The notes under the pieces were generated by a model. It did no database searches. It was not told where the DNA came from and worked only from the letters and a program-made list of their open reading frames with translations. The position numbers were made by a program, and so were the translations under genes. A stretch of DNA of 64,000 bases. It comes from Centropus unirufus. Lineage: Eukaryota; Chordata; Aves; Cuculiformes; Centropidae. Below, one piece after another: positions 13,701 through 25,520 of the stretch. The stretch is from contig VYZI01000144.1 of NCBI GenBank assembly GCA_013397695.1, positions 1,447,087-1,511,086 of the forward strand, given 5' to 3'. The first letter of the stretch is position 1, and each line of letters starts with the position of its first letter.

Positions 13701-16700
13701 AAATTTTTGTGAAGTCAACAAAAAAACACTGATAACATTTACAGAATTAGAGCACTTAAGTTAGTTCTTGTAGTTAAAATTATAAGATAGCCAACCTATA
13801 TTCCCTCTCTACTTAAAAAGCATTTTCATACCAGCAATTGCACCTGTGGATTCATTTCTGTTTCATAAAACGAAACAGAACAAAATGTGGGACAACTTGT
13901 TTTAAAAAACAGACAGGATCTCCTTCTTCCCTTTACAGTTATTTTATTCTTTGAGTAGTGCTAATTTCTAGACCAACCTCCCTCAGGACATCAATTTGTT
14001 CTCACTTAAAATGCATGTGCAGATTTTTAAAGTCATCAGAATGTCCTAGAGTGAAATACAGCAGCCTGCTTAGACTAACTTAGAAATGCACAGCTGGAGG
14101 ATGCCATTCTTTCAAACCTAAATTCTATTACCTCTTTTATAACTTAGTAATTAAGTAGCCACAGCGAAAGTCAGGACAAGAAACCAATTATCAAAGTTAT
14201 CACAGACCAAACAACTTAAATAATAACCTTTATCAAATATAGGTAAGTGATAAAGTAACATGCCAACCTCAGGGAGAAGCAGGACTTTATTCCTAGAAAA
14301 TGAACTGTTTTGATCCTCCTGAAGTTTGCTTATTGGAATCAGAATTATTTCGTTCTGAATAATTTAGGACTGAAGTGCTAACCTTATTGAAAAAGAAACA
14401 ATGTCTAAAATGAAATGGCCATAACAACATATGAATTAGGTCAGCTGTAAAATACATAACAGTCATTAACCAATGAAGTAAAGTATGTCCTTCAGGGATG
14501 GTGGGAACTTTTCATTAAACACTGTTTAACAGGTATAACTGTCTGTGCTGTTATTTGCCTCAGAGATTTGTAGATTACCTTCAAAACAGAAACTCTTAAA
14601 TCTTAGTTGTGTTATTCAACACTATGAGTCAGATTTTCAAAGCTCTCAATTCCACCATTTATTCCCACAACTCCACATACCTAATTGATTGTATCCACAA
14701 AAGCTTTTGAGTCTGTTCACACGCAGCAGTATAAATAACCAATATATCTCTTTTTGTAGCAATGCCAGGGTAAGAATGATTCTTCCACAGTTCATTGCTT
14801 GCTCCCCCAGAGATTCTTGCAGAAACTTCCAATATGGCATCACTCTAAGTGCATTTGCTCAAATTTAGAATGAAACTAGATTTTTTTTAAATACAAAGTA
14901 GAAAAAAGTAACCAGCTTTGGGTTGTTTAAACTACACCTAGTAATGCAAATCAGATAATTGGTGTTTCTTTCTTTCATTAAAACCACACTTCAAGAGTGA
15001 GACTGAGAAATTGGTTTTGAGAACATAGATGACTGTGCTCAGAACTCCATACACAGTTACTTATTCTGACTCGATATTGCATGCAAAGTAACATAAGAAT
15101 CAAGATTAAGTAAAATGCATAATCTTTTTTCAGTATAAAGCAATCTTGACCTTCTCATAAGAATGTTATAGAAGTTAACCAAAACAATATACTTACTGTA
15201 TATAAACTTTCCTGTGTTGAACAGAAAGTTGGACATAAGCACCCAATAAACAACCATGGCTCCAACAAGTGATACCATAGAAAACAAGAGGCTTGACCAT
15301 TGACCAAACGATCCAAAATAATATTTGCAAACATCTGGGAATTCCCAGCTTGACGTGTCTATTAAAGCTGAAGAAGCAACAAAAAAAAAAAAGTTTATCT
15401 AAACAAAATGTTACACTAGAGTCAGTAGAACTCTTCATGACAAGATGTGTTCTTGTTTCAGAATATGCTGACACAAATTCCCAAAGTTTACATGGGCTAA
15501 GAAGATTGCTGTTGGCTTTGAAGTCTAACACTCTTTAGGTGTTTGACTGAAGGAGCCTCAAGAATTAGAAGCTTTTATAATGGCCATACTACTATTTTGT
15601 GTACTTCCAGAAGCACTGGAGTAAGACATGGTGACAAAAATGCAGCCATGCATTTGCAGATTAAGCCTTTTGCAGGAGTTCTGGCAAAGTAGGCCAGACC
15701 GTGAACTAGTCTTCAACAACACCCAAAATGAATTGTCACAAACTGGGGGTCTTAATTGCCTCTATTTGAGGACTTAGTTTATGCATAAAAGCACTACTTC
15801 TAAGAGCTGCAACTTAAGTTTTGAACAATAAAAGGACATTCTAAGTAGAACCACTGTCAGTGAGGCAATTGTCCCTAAATAGCTTCCAACACAGAACATA
15901 CAAATAGAAGCAGAATACAGGCATACAACACAACTTGATGCAGCCACAGCCCACACTATGCCACCATAGAGCCATGATTAGAAACAAAATGTAGAGAACT
16001 GGACAGTGCTTAGGGAGTAAAAAGGAAGCCTCCAACTTCTTAAGTCCCCAAATGCTTAGGAATTGAACATCGGAAACCTTGCTTTGCTAAAGAGTTTGGG
16101 TTTGGCTACAATCATAGGTCCCAAAGATCAGAAGGCTTATCTAATAAGGGAAGTCAGGTGATTTCCTTGCAGAACTTAGATCCAGACTCAAAAAGCAGGG
16201 AGACATTAAAAGGTAGCTTTTATTTGCAGGTCAGGCCTAACATATGGTAAAAGCACAGACAAGCCAAGAATCTACTAGATCTCTGTAATTCACACATAAT
16301 GGAAATATTCGTGTGATGAAACTGTATTTCTTACGTATCATTTTCCGTGATTTCACAACTCTGTAGCAGCAATAAAGAGTCAAAACACCTGTCAGTAAGA
16401 TGAGAATGATTCCAGAAGTAAAGCCTGCCTGTTAAGAAGGAGAAATAGTTTACTTTATCAATTACGCTGCAGAAAAACAGACAAGCAAGTCATGTTGCCA
16501 AAACCACTTTCATATGCATACATTTTTTACAGTTTTACCTGTTTTATTCCCCATGGGATACTTAATATAGAAGTACCCATCATTGTATTCCATATCATAA
16601 ATCTAGGAAGAAATTAAAAAACAGTGATTAATTCAAGAAGTACACTTACTTCATACTGTAATCTTAGTTATGAATACAGTAGTTATGAATACAACATAGA

Positions 16701-19700
16701 ATATTAAATAACAATGCATTTTCTGACTAATGTAAGACAAGGTGCTTAACATACATTGTCACTATGCTGGAGTTTTTACCATGGCCATCTGTGCAACTCT
16801 GAACTTTAAAAGCAGTTCCTAATGGGCTGTACACGTAGATTTCATCAGGAGCTGGAAGCACATGATCAGGAGCAATCTAACAAAGACATGAAAAACAAAA
16901 CTTGTTGGTAACACCAACATAACTGTTATCCCAAATGCAGCAAAACAACTGTTGTAAACAACAAAATCTCTCCAAGAAAAGTGCATTTAAAAAAATTTTA
17001 AAAAGACAAAAAAAGGTTGGACCACATTAATTTCCTCCCTACAAAAAAAAATAAAATTAATAGGATTTTTAGCTAGATAGCTGACAAACAGGCATTTCAT
17101 TTCTGCAAGATGCCTATAATATACTATGTGCAGAACATGCAAGTTCAGTCATTGCAGCTGACCACTGCTAAATCCTCTTATAGATAGGAAAAATTAGCAC
17201 ACACCTCTGGGCAGCCCTGATCACTCTGCAAAATTCAAGCTCTTTTATTTAGATGGTGAAGGCATTGCACAAGAAGTCAATCACAACTTGTGATAACATA
17301 AGACCTAGTTAAGGCACCCAGCTACTAGGTACTTACTTCAAAGAAAGCTGCAGAGTGATCTTCCCCACCTTCATTTGTGCCTCTTTCATAAACCCTGGCT
17401 GTGCAAGATCCAGCATGCCAAAGACCACACAGTTCATCTAGCCCTGCTTTTGCCTTACCAATGCCCTGTGTGCGGAAGATGTGAGCCTGCTATAGTAATG
17501 AATCCGCTTATTCATTGCTGAAGCTTCATCGGTGACTCTTTGCACATCATCATTCACACTGACTATGTTTGTAGGCTCCACGTGAAAAGGTCTAAAGGAG
17601 AGGGAAAAAAAAGAAAAACACTTAAAATTCTACAATAGAAGTTTTAACATATAACTCAGAGAGCAGCTTAGGACATAAAGCAAACATAGAAACGTAACTA
17701 CCATGAGGGAAGCCGCCACCCATGAAAGAACCACGTGTTTATAACATCCATATTAAAACGGCCTTTTGCCCAGATTCTCCTGGATAACCTAACATCAAAA
17801 TTCAGACCTAATATCCAGTTTATTAGTGTTTCACAATGAGTCACACCAGAGCAATATGTTAATAAGCTTGGTCAAGCTCATTAGTGCTTCTAACCTGTGT
17901 TAGAAGCCAGAACTAGTGATGAGGAACAGAAGTAGAAACAGAAAGCAGAGGAGGAGGAAGAGGGGGGAGAGGGGGACTATGAAGTACTGAGCAGCGGTCA
18001 TAAGGACAACCTATGAAAAAGCTAGGAAATACTAGTTTTGGTTAAAACACTATGAAATTGTGTTTAATGGGGAAGAATCAAGTCCAAGTGCTCATACTAT
18101 TTTTAAGACAATGCGTGGAATTTGTCACAGAACATGGAATGCCAAACGGCCATTTACAATTCTGAACTACTTCATGGCTTCCTTTCAGATTTAATTAATT
18201 AATCATGGAGAACAGTCCTGTCATTGACAGAAGTCCTATATCTCTCATACAGAGACAGAGTACACAGGTGGTTGCTCTTCCCCTTCCCAAGCTGAGTGTG
18301 CCTCCCAGAAGAGGCACAACCAACAAAGGAGATAACAGCCACACCACATGCCCCATGTTTTCTCTGCACACAGAGGTACAGGCCAAGCAGAATGAAAGCT
18401 GCTGTTAGCTATAACAGAACATAAATCTAGCTTAATGCAAGGGATGCTACCAGATATGTGACCTAATCAAGATATGCAGAGATTTTTCTTTTTTAATTAA
18501 GATTTAAATTTACTTCCATATAGGAACACTGTACTTATTGCCTTAATGTGCTGTTCAGTCCCAGGGCCCACAGACCTGAAAACCTTGATCCAGGGTTTGA
18601 GGACTTTTACCCATCAGTGCTTTTAATTGCTAAAGCAATCTCAACAGCTTTCTTCCTCCAGGCTGATGTTTAAATCACTCAGAAGCAAGAATCACCCCAA
18701 GAATAGAAGCCATAAAAGTACAGATCACAGCAAGTTTCAGGCTACTAACAGCACAAACTATTTCAGAAATAAATCCGTGCCATTTCTCCTGCAATATGAG
18801 CAAAACCTACTTGAATTGACTGTATTCAATACCCATCTCTAGCTCAGACTATATAGGACTTCGGTCAGCTTCTCCAGCCCCAGCTCTCAATACCATGACA
18901 GTGACAAAAGTGCCATTCTCTTTCCCTGTGAATCATTAAACACTTGCACCAAGGCACCACCTTTTATCTCAAAGGAAGAAAAAGAATAGAGCTCTGAAGC
19001 TGGTGGTTATATGTTTGGAAGAGATGAAGGTAGGTCCTTAGTCCTGTGTGTTTAAGGGGACACAGCAGGTAAGAGTATTTATGGGACTAATAAAAACTGA
19101 CAAAGAAGTGAAAGAAAGAATAACTTTCTTCTCCATAAATCTCTTCTTTCCTTCATCTTAGACTTAACTCTTACATCTTCCTTTATCATGGAAAAAAGGC
19201 TTAGATTTGCTAAGCCATTTCCCATTTACTGAAATGAAAATGAACACACTTCCAAAGTTTACAACATTCTCAATTCACTCTTTTTTTGCCCTTGTCTATG
19301 ACATGATGGGGCCAATGCATGTTTTGTGTGTAGTCGTCTGTGATGCTCTTATAAACAAGATACTGCAGTTAAACAGGTATATATTTTAAGCAATAACTTT
19401 GTTGCTCAAGTTCAAGGCACACAGGGCTAATTTCACAGGGACAGTGTACAAAAATACTAATGAATTGGGAGCTCTAAAGGACTTCGCTTATTTTAGCTCA
19501 CAATTTATTGAGCTGTTCCAATCATTGGACACTGCTTAAAAAAATTTAATTAAATGACCCATGGAATAAAGACTGTGGTTATGAAAACAGGACATGTAAA
19601 ATGTTTAAATACCTCCCCACTCCTAGTCAGCTCTCTGCTGTTTTCTTTTTTATCACCGACATATATTTAGAACATGAAATGTATGTGTTTTGCTAATTAT

Positions 19701-22700
19701 ACAACAGCTGCATAGTGTGAAGACCTTCACGAGGACCACCTCTTGCCCCACCTCCAGATAATATTACTAGTAAGCCCCCACAGTCTCCAATTGCTACTGC
19801 AGAAAAATTACACTGAGACAAAGTTCATGTTTTGTTTCAAAGCAAGCAGATTTGTGGCTAAGATTTCCTTCAAAATGGTGATCAACAACTGCTGACATGG
19901 ATTATCAGAGAAAATTCCTCCAGACTGGAAGATGATGGGGTATTATTTTTTAAAGCAATTAATGTTACAGTCATGGATGGTTTTAAAATTAAAATAACAG
20001 AAAAAATGAACACAAAATCCTATTCTATGTGAAAGCAGTGTCATTTGTTAATGATCAAAAACACATAAAGGAGAAATTTCACATGGAGCAAAACCACATC
20101 TATCTGAAGTTAAAAAGTTCTTCAGAGAAACATATTTAATTTCTTTCATTATTATAAACCGAGTCTGGATTGAACAAGCAATTCATGGTCTGGTACAAAA
20201 CGGAAGGGTACAAACCAATATCTCATCTATGAGTGAGGAAAAAAAAATAACTAAAAAAACCCAAATAAATTCTATGCATCTGTTACTGCTGCTGCCTGCC
20301 TAAAAGACTGCACATATTTAACGCTGCCAGTACTTGGGCTATTTCTGCTCTTGATCCCTTCTGGTGTGCATTGAGAAAGAAAATTATTTAAAGCAGCCAT
20401 TAATTTTCTTTTTCTCAGGGTACTACCGCACTTCTAGTCTTACTGAAGAAGTGACTATGTCAAAATAGAATGACTACCTGTCAGTTTTATGGCTGTTATG
20501 TCTTTGAAGGCATCAGTCTGACCTGGAAGCTATGTGGGCAGGCTGGGATGCAACCCTCCTCCCTGACTTCCATTAGGAAAAGGCAGTACTCTGTGGAGGG
20601 CCAAGGTAATTTCCCAGCCCCCCACTACACCCAGATCAAAGCCCTACAAAGAGAGGTTGTGGGGCACAGTCAGAGAGAGTTCAAGAAGCCATCAGAGAAG
20701 TTCTCAAAGACTGAGATTTTTGAAGCCCAAAGCAAGTAGGACATAATCTAGGAGGTATTACTGAAAAACTTTCTTTGGGAACCTCATGTCTAGCAGACAA
20801 GCACTCTGTGTGTACAAGCATCAGCAGCTGCAACAGATGCCTAGAAAATTTTCTGATTTATACAGGCGATAATGTTATATCTCATGTAGCAAAATCATGA
20901 AAAGGATACCAGACAGCGTGATCTAAGGGAAGGCAAGAGGTTACAGGACCAAAACGTGTGACTATTAATGCAAAACAGTACAGACAGTTTCCATGCATTG
21001 AGATTGATTATGGTGTCCAATGAATTTATTACACCCATACAAAATAATGATTAATATTTCAATAGCTACCCTGAAAAACAATGCTCTTTTCACCAGGGCA
21101 AACATGCCAATCAAACACAGCTGCTTCCACACCACAATGAGCATGGACATGATGCAGGATCTCATGCAGGATGTCCACACCTCCCATACACAACACCCTG
21201 CATGGTACACATCAGAAATCATTCCCAGAAAACCTGCAGCTGCTCTCATATATTACTTATTTCTCACACACACAAAGGAACAGTTAAGAAGAATTCTAGT
21301 CCTGGTCCAGCAAAAGAGAGAAGAGGGCTTCTGTCCAAACTTTCTCACATTATGAACTTGGGTACTTTTTTGCAAAGAAAGAAAATGAAGAGATGCTCAT
21401 GACCAAAGTTGTTTCCAAATACTGTGCCTGCCAAAGTTCAAGCGTTGGACTTGCACAGTTAAGGAGAACAGCAGGAAAGGAAAATCCATTTGCCAAATAC
21501 CATACAATCTTGCAACTGCTAACATCCATAAAGGTGCTACATCTTTTTTTCTGGATATTTTCAACAATGTACTATATCTTGCAGAGCAATGAAGCAGTAT
21601 GGCAAATAGCTATTTCATGAAATTTTAAACAAGAGTTCTGTTTTCTGAGTTTATTTGTTCAAATATGTTTGAACAGCAAGCAACTGCTTCTGGACGTCTG
21701 ATCAAAAGTACTGTTAAGTACTGAGCTGTTACAATATAATACATTTTTTTGTGTCAATGTGTGTTTTGGCTCTATATGATGGTATTCATAACTTCACATC
21801 AGACAAACTTTTCTAATTTAAGTAAATAAAAAAAAAAAAACTCTTTACAGGATGCTTAACAACTTCTTTCCTCTAAAAAGACTATGAGAAGCCACTTCAG
21901 CTTATTGCATGTATTTCTCTGATACCCCACAACAACCAGATAGTTTTCAGGGATGCGACAGGATTATTACACAGAAAAAAGCTAGTAAATTCCCAAGCTT
22001 TATTGTTTGACTGAGTCACCAAATTATTATAGGAATGCTGTACATAGCACATTTGAAACTAGGGAGTAAAACTGACTCACTGTCATGAAAATTAAAGTAA
22101 GGAGAAAAAGTAATAATATTAAGACTATCCTAATAGCTTGCTATACCTTAATCAGGAACTGCTTATCTGAATAGGAACATTATGGATGTCAGTGCACTTA
22201 CTCTTAAGCAAACCTGTTCCAAAGAATTCCATGACCCACTTGATTTTTACTTTCTAAGCCGTTTGAATTTACTTAAGCATTGTAAACAGTATGCTCAAAG
22301 ATTATTCTAAGAGATGTTTATTCTCTTGGTGATATATCTGACAACACTGGTATCTTAAGCGTCCTGGATGCAGAACCAAAATAACCTTTCAGAGCACAAA
22401 ACCAAGCAACCTCTCTTGCTTACAGAACACAAACTTTAATAGATAAAGAATCACAAGTTTTACCATACCACGTTTTGAGCACTGATCCCTCTTCTGTGAA
22501 AAAGACAAAGCTATTCTACTCTTTCAAAGAAGTAAAAAGTTTCTTAACTAAGAAGATTCTAATTCTTCACAGTTAGGAATAGCACTACTAAGGATTAGTA
22601 AAAATGTTAGCAAAACAGAAAAACGAAAAGCAGGCAACAGAGTAAAAAGAACACGTGGGTGTGGCGCAATAAAGCACTGTGAATGCAGAAACGGTAGTTT

Positions 22701-25500
22701 TGTACAGGTTAGACCCAACAATTGTTTATGTTTTTTGTAAGTTAACAGAACTTCGAAAATAAAGGGAACCAACCACTTTTGCATGAAAAAGGCTCTCTGA
22801 CTGCCACCTACAGACATTGTTAAATTTATAACTGTTTAACTTCACCTACTGATTTCTCCTACATTGTGTGAGGACACTACGAGACTTCAAAAAGAACAGA
22901 AACGGGAAGAAAGCTTGATCTCCCTTCAGCAGGGGGCACTGTCAAGTTTTTTGCATGCAAAACAACTAACATAAAACATGATTTGTTTCTTTGAAGGTTC
23001 AAGTATTCCTGAAGACAACTGCAGTATCTGTTGACAATAAATAGATTTAAGGAGTCAGAAGAAAAAAAAGTCGGAAGAAAAAAAAACACCTCTATTTCTT
23101 GCATACAATAATTGCCAATAAGCCATTGTAGCAATGACATTCTCATTTTTAAATTGAACTACAAAATGGGCAAAACACACCCAATATGGTGTCATTCGGG
23201 TCATTGTGAAGAACAATAACATCCTCTTCAAGAGGATTAAAAGTGGCTTTTTATTTCCCCCAAATTAGCAAAGGAATACTACACAAAAAATTTACAACTC
23301 TAAAAAAACAATTAACTTATTGTTCTTATGTAAACACCGAAAAGCCTTCCTTTCAAAAACCCCAATTCCTCCAAGCTGTTAAGAAAACCAAATAGCTATG
23401 TAAGTGCTGTCAAATCTCAAACAAACCAAACAAAAGAACAGAAGACCACTAAGAAAGGCAAACAGTGATTATATGCAAATCGCACAAAGAAGTTTCAAGA
23501 GCCATCTCAGTCATAGCAAAAATGACCACCCACCAACAGCTGATCAGATTTCTGAACAGCAAGTTTAAAACAGGAGCAAACTAAGCTGAGGAGATCACAT
23601 ACTATTGTACTTGCACAGTTTGATACTTCAAGAAATCTCTCTCTGGGACTGCTACTCCCTGAAGCTCCAATAAATATGCCCTCCAAACTGCTCACTGATC
23701 TGAACATGCCTGATGGCAGACCTTCTTCTGAAGATGGCACTGTCTGCCCTAATAATGCTCATGGAGTTCCTTGTTTGGCTCCACTATGATTTCCAGACCT
23801 TCCTGATACTCCAGGCCTCATTCCCTTCATCTTGTGTGCCTCTGCCTGCTTGGAAGGCAAAAGACTCGGTTGCAGAAAATGGGGGAATGAACCCAAGGGA
23901 GGAGAAATAAGGACAGATTGGACAGATCTGCAAAGCTGGAGGTTGTGGAGGTGGGAACACAATCCAAGTGTATGCTTCTGCTTTTGGGAACGAAATACTG
24001 TGTCTTATGAACTTTTATGAAGATGGGCCTCCAAACTTAAGAAATGACAAGAACAAAAATACACATTGAGGAAACAATACATAATCTCACTTCTGAAAAG
24101 TAGATCTTGGCATTTCAGTATACCTCAAAGGAGTAAACTTCTCCCATTGCTCCCACATGACCAGACCACCTGAAACCCATTGCTCCTCCACACAGGGACA
24201 CAGGGAGCCAAAAGCCAAATAAATTAGCAGTCTTCTAAAGCCAGAAGGGCCTCAAAAAGAGGATAAAGCAAGAATTCATCTTGCGCGTTTCTTTTTCCAA
24301 TCTGTAAGAACCCTACTGGTCCCTAACTTTTACACACACAGCTCTGTATCCTCCTACACCTCTGCTCCTTGCTCCCCTGGGCTCACTCTCGACCCTGATC
24401 CTCCTTTCTTTGCTCGAAGAGAGAAAACAGAGATTGTTTAGCCCCGGCTAAGGTGTAAGCAGGCTGGGACTGCAGCAAAAGAGAATGATCAAGAACTTTG
24501 TGCTGAAGTGGTCCCCAACAAGAGACTTTTGTATACAACAGTGCCATCTTCAGTTCATTCGGGAAAACTGTGCCACTGAATGAAAAGGGGCAAAAAGCCA
24601 TAAACAAGTCGAAGACGTAGCAGGGGGTGATGCTTTCCCGAAAAAAAAGCCCTACTGGTGCCTGCAGCTAGCATAAGAAGGTAAGTTTCCTCTCTGATAT
24701 CAGTTTTGTGTCCAGCACCAGCTTGCAGAAATCTAATCTGCAACGGCAGATGAAGTCTCCCACTCTGACCTCTTCTGGGGAACAGAGCTGTTCAACTCTA
24801 AGAAAATATGAAAGATAACCACTTAACTAGAGATGTATTGTTATGTATTATTTTGCTGGCATAGCAAAAAGGCTGACAAATTTTTCATGTTTGCTTTATC
24901 TCAACAAGCATGACAGTTTTTTCTTAAAGACTGTAAAGCTTGCTCAGTTCCCTCCTTCCTAGAAAGTACTCCAGCATCACCTAAAGAATGCATACAGAGC
25001 CATTTACTCATCAGACTCAACATTTCAATTTCTTGTGCTAAGTAAAAACCATCATGCTTCAGCACACATGCCATACTCAGTGTTTAGGAAACACTTTAAA
25101 ATCTTATACCGAGTTCTTTAACTGCAGGGCTCTTCCTGAATTCACATCAACAGAAAGCTCATCCTTATAAACAGAGCACAATACCAGTGTCTGTTCAGCT
25201 GGTGCTTGGAAATAATATCATATAGAGACAAAGAAGGAAGGATCCCTTTGTACTCAGATCCTAGTTTCCTCCAAATATTACTTCTCTGTCTTTATAGGAT
25301 TTGGTTACTGAAGGCAAAGACTAAACAACCCATTGCTATAAGCAACTCATCCTGTAGGATCAGCCTTTGTCATACCTTTTGCATCTCAGGTCTTCTGGAT
25401 TAAACTGTATATTCATGATACCATGATCACTTTCATCACCTCCCACAGGAACCAAGAGAGGTCTGGTGTCCTGTTCCATCTTTGATGAATCTGCCTCCAT
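4661..25500 (-). CDS. SLC38A9: SLC38A9, lysosomal arginine-sensing amino-acid transporter (5' ten coding exons, 3' end outside window)
   Basis: Ten minus-strand exons join in frame: 25500-25376, 17591-17459, 16876-16755, 16602-16539, 16428-16335, 15367-15197, 11893-11834, 9694-9497, 8439-8332 and 4767-4661. Together they are 1,182 nt, or 394 codons without a stop. Every junction is GT-AG and keeps phase. The product matches the human protein as I recall it (561 aa) along its whole length, for example WNTMMGTSIL, LTLYCCYRVVKSR, YWVLMSNFLFNTGKF and KSPSFF. The family member sits in the lysosomal membrane, senses luminal arginine, exports essential amino acids, and activates mTORC1 by binding Rag GTPases and Ragulator through its cytosolic N-tail. 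The N-tail residues reported as needed for that binding in human (I68, Y71, L74, P85, P90) are present here at I72, Y75, L78, P89 and P94. About 165 C-terminal residues are missing only because the window ends; I found no further exon between 1 and 4,660. Confidence 0.96.
6791..6880 (+). repeat. CR1 LINE 3' fragment
   Basis: CCCATGGCAGGACGTTGGAA, TTGGATGATCTGTAAGGTCC, CTTCCAACTCCACCCATTCT, GTGATTCTAGGAT: the typical CR1 terminus, truncated at about 90 bp. Intronic in SLC38A9. Confidence 0.8.
8332..8439 (-). CDS. SLC38A9: SLC38A9 exon 10, helix 5
   Basis: The acceptor is CTCTTTTATAG and the donor GCCAG|GTGAGA. It encodes residues 323-358, GTVSVAYLVLLVTVKA followed by the loop HVECHWFTENEFFVP, equivalent to human HLEFHWFIPTEFFVP. 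Confidence 0.95.
9215..9420 (+). repeat. CR1 LINE 3' fragment, different subfamily
   Basis: It contains TTGGAACCAGCTGCCCAGGG, GTAGATGTGGTGCTTGAGAA, TTAGTGGGGGGCTTGCCAGT, GGACTTGATGATCTTCAAGA and a terminal GATTCTGATCC. The TTAGTGG...GTTAGGTTAA block marks a CR1 subfamily distinct from the copy at the window start. It ends 77 bp before SLC38A9 exon 9. Confidence 0.8.
9497..9694 (-). CDS. SLC38A9: SLC38A9 exon 9, luminal loop and helix 4
   Basis: The acceptor is a polypyrimidine run ending TTCCAG and the donor CTGG|GTAGGT. It encodes residues 257-322: VICPGAANGHPPQNMSVIF, two more sequons (NMS, NDT), the EEWWDKARTVPFYL motif and a hydrophobic helix ending KSPSFFAKFNVL. It matches human EKWWDKSRTVPFYL and KSPSFFSKFNIL. 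Confidence 0.97.
11834..11893 (-). CDS. SLC38A9: SLC38A9 exon 8, luminal loop
   Basis: A small 60-nt exon, phase 1 at both ends, with acceptor TTCTTTTCAG and donor AAAG|GTAAAA. It encodes FVHGINVTDIVPGTNGSNK. It carries NVT and NGS sequons, consistent with the heavily N-glycosylated lysosomal-luminal loop between helices 3 and 4. Because the exon is symmetric, skipping it would keep frame. Confidence 0.88.
12176..13025 (-). repeat. CR1 LINE, ~850 bp, reverse-transcriptase C-terminus remnant
   Basis: On the plus strand it opens with the complement of the CR1 terminus (ATAGAATCATGGGATGG). Minus-strand translation of 12,823-12,455 gives a decayed CR1 ORF2 end: CIKRSVASRARELILPLHSA, RPQLEYCVQFWNPQHKKD, ERVPRRSIKLIRELDHL, DRLRELGVFSLEK. 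It has no endonuclease or catalytic RT core, so it is inactive. It lies in the SLC38A9 intron between exons 8 and 7, in the same orientation as the gene. Confidence 0.9.
15197..15367 (-). CDS. SLC38A9: SLC38A9 exon 7, transmembrane helix 3
   Basis: The acceptor is GCTTCTTCAG and the donor ATACA|GTAAGT. It encodes residues 180-236, including DTSSWEFPDVC and the helix around SMVSLVGAMVVYWVLMSNFL. It aligns without gaps to human SLC38A9. Confidence 0.96.
16335..16428 (-). CDS. SLC38A9: SLC38A9 exon 6, transmembrane helix 2
   Basis: The acceptor is CTTCTTAACAG and the donor GATAC|GTAAGA. It encodes residues 149-179 and one base of codon 180. A hydrophobic stretch with LTLYCCYRVVKSR closely matches human helix 2 and the basic loop that follows. 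Confidence 0.95.
16539..16602 (-). CDS. SLC38A9: SLC38A9 exon 5, transmembrane helix 1
   Basis: This 64-nt exon has acceptor TTCTTCCTAG and donor AAACAG|GTAAAA. It encodes residues 128-148, FMIWNTMMGTSILSIPWGIK plus Gln. This is the unwound helix 1 that lines the substrate site in this transporter fold. Threonine 137 corresponds to human T133, whose mutation disturbs arginine transport and sensing. Confidence 0.95.
16755..16876 (-). CDS. SLC38A9: SLC38A9 exon 4, end of cytosolic N-tail
   Basis: It encodes residues 87-126 plus two bases, beginning IAPDHVLPAPDEIYVYSPLG, with the two prolines (P89, P94) implicated in Rag-Ragulator binding. The donor is ACAAT|GTATGT. An earlier GTAAAA inside the exon (after GGCCATG) is not used: the true donor further on is needed to encode KNSSIVT before helix 1. 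Confidence 0.94.
17459..17591 (-). CDS. SLC38A9: SLC38A9 exon 3, N-tail with Ragulator-binding motif
   Basis: The acceptor is CTCCTTTAG and the donor GCATTG|GTAAGG. It encodes residues 42-86, including VEPTNIVSVN and MNKRIHYYSRL. The RIHYYSRL segment holds the Ile, Tyr and Leu known in human SLC38A9 to be needed for Rag-Ragulator binding; all three are conserved. Confidence 0.95.
17592..25375. other. SLC38A9 intron 2 (7.8 kb), no gene found
   Basis: Unique AT-rich sequence between exons 3 and 2. All open frames are under 115 codons and resemble nothing I know. There is a somewhat GC-richer patch at about 24,360-24,780. No clear transposon. Confidence 0.6.
17946..17976 (+). repeat. Purine-rich (GAG)n-like stretch
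   Basis: About 30 bases containing only G and A (GAGGAGGAGGAAGAGGGG and so on) in SLC38A9 intron 2. Low-complexity purine tract; no function inferred. Confidence 0.5.
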
Positions 25501-25520
25501 TTCGATTCTGTTATTCTGAC
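25376..25520 (-). CDS. SLC38A9: SLC38A9 exon 2, start codon exon
   Basis: The acceptor is TTTCTTCCAG and the donor AAAAG|GTATGA. Twenty bases of 5' UTR precede an ATG at 25,500-25,498 in a good context (G at -3, G at +4). It encodes residues 1-41 and two bases of codon 42. The segment GIMNIQFNPEDLRCKR aligns with human PMNIQFEPSDLRSKR. The first ~25 residues are unlike the human protein and about four residues longer, as expected for a poorly conserved cytosolic tail. Confidence 0.93.

Noticed and set aside
16741..16790. A GTAAAA donor after GGCCATG inside SLC38A9 exon 4
   Set aside because: Ending the exon there would leave no sequence for the conserved KNSSIVT before helix 1; reading on to ACAAT|GTATGT restores both phase and homology.
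21020..21355. A 111-codon plus-strand ORF in SLC38A9 intron 2
   Set aside because: The composition looks random and overlapping frames are equally open; no support.
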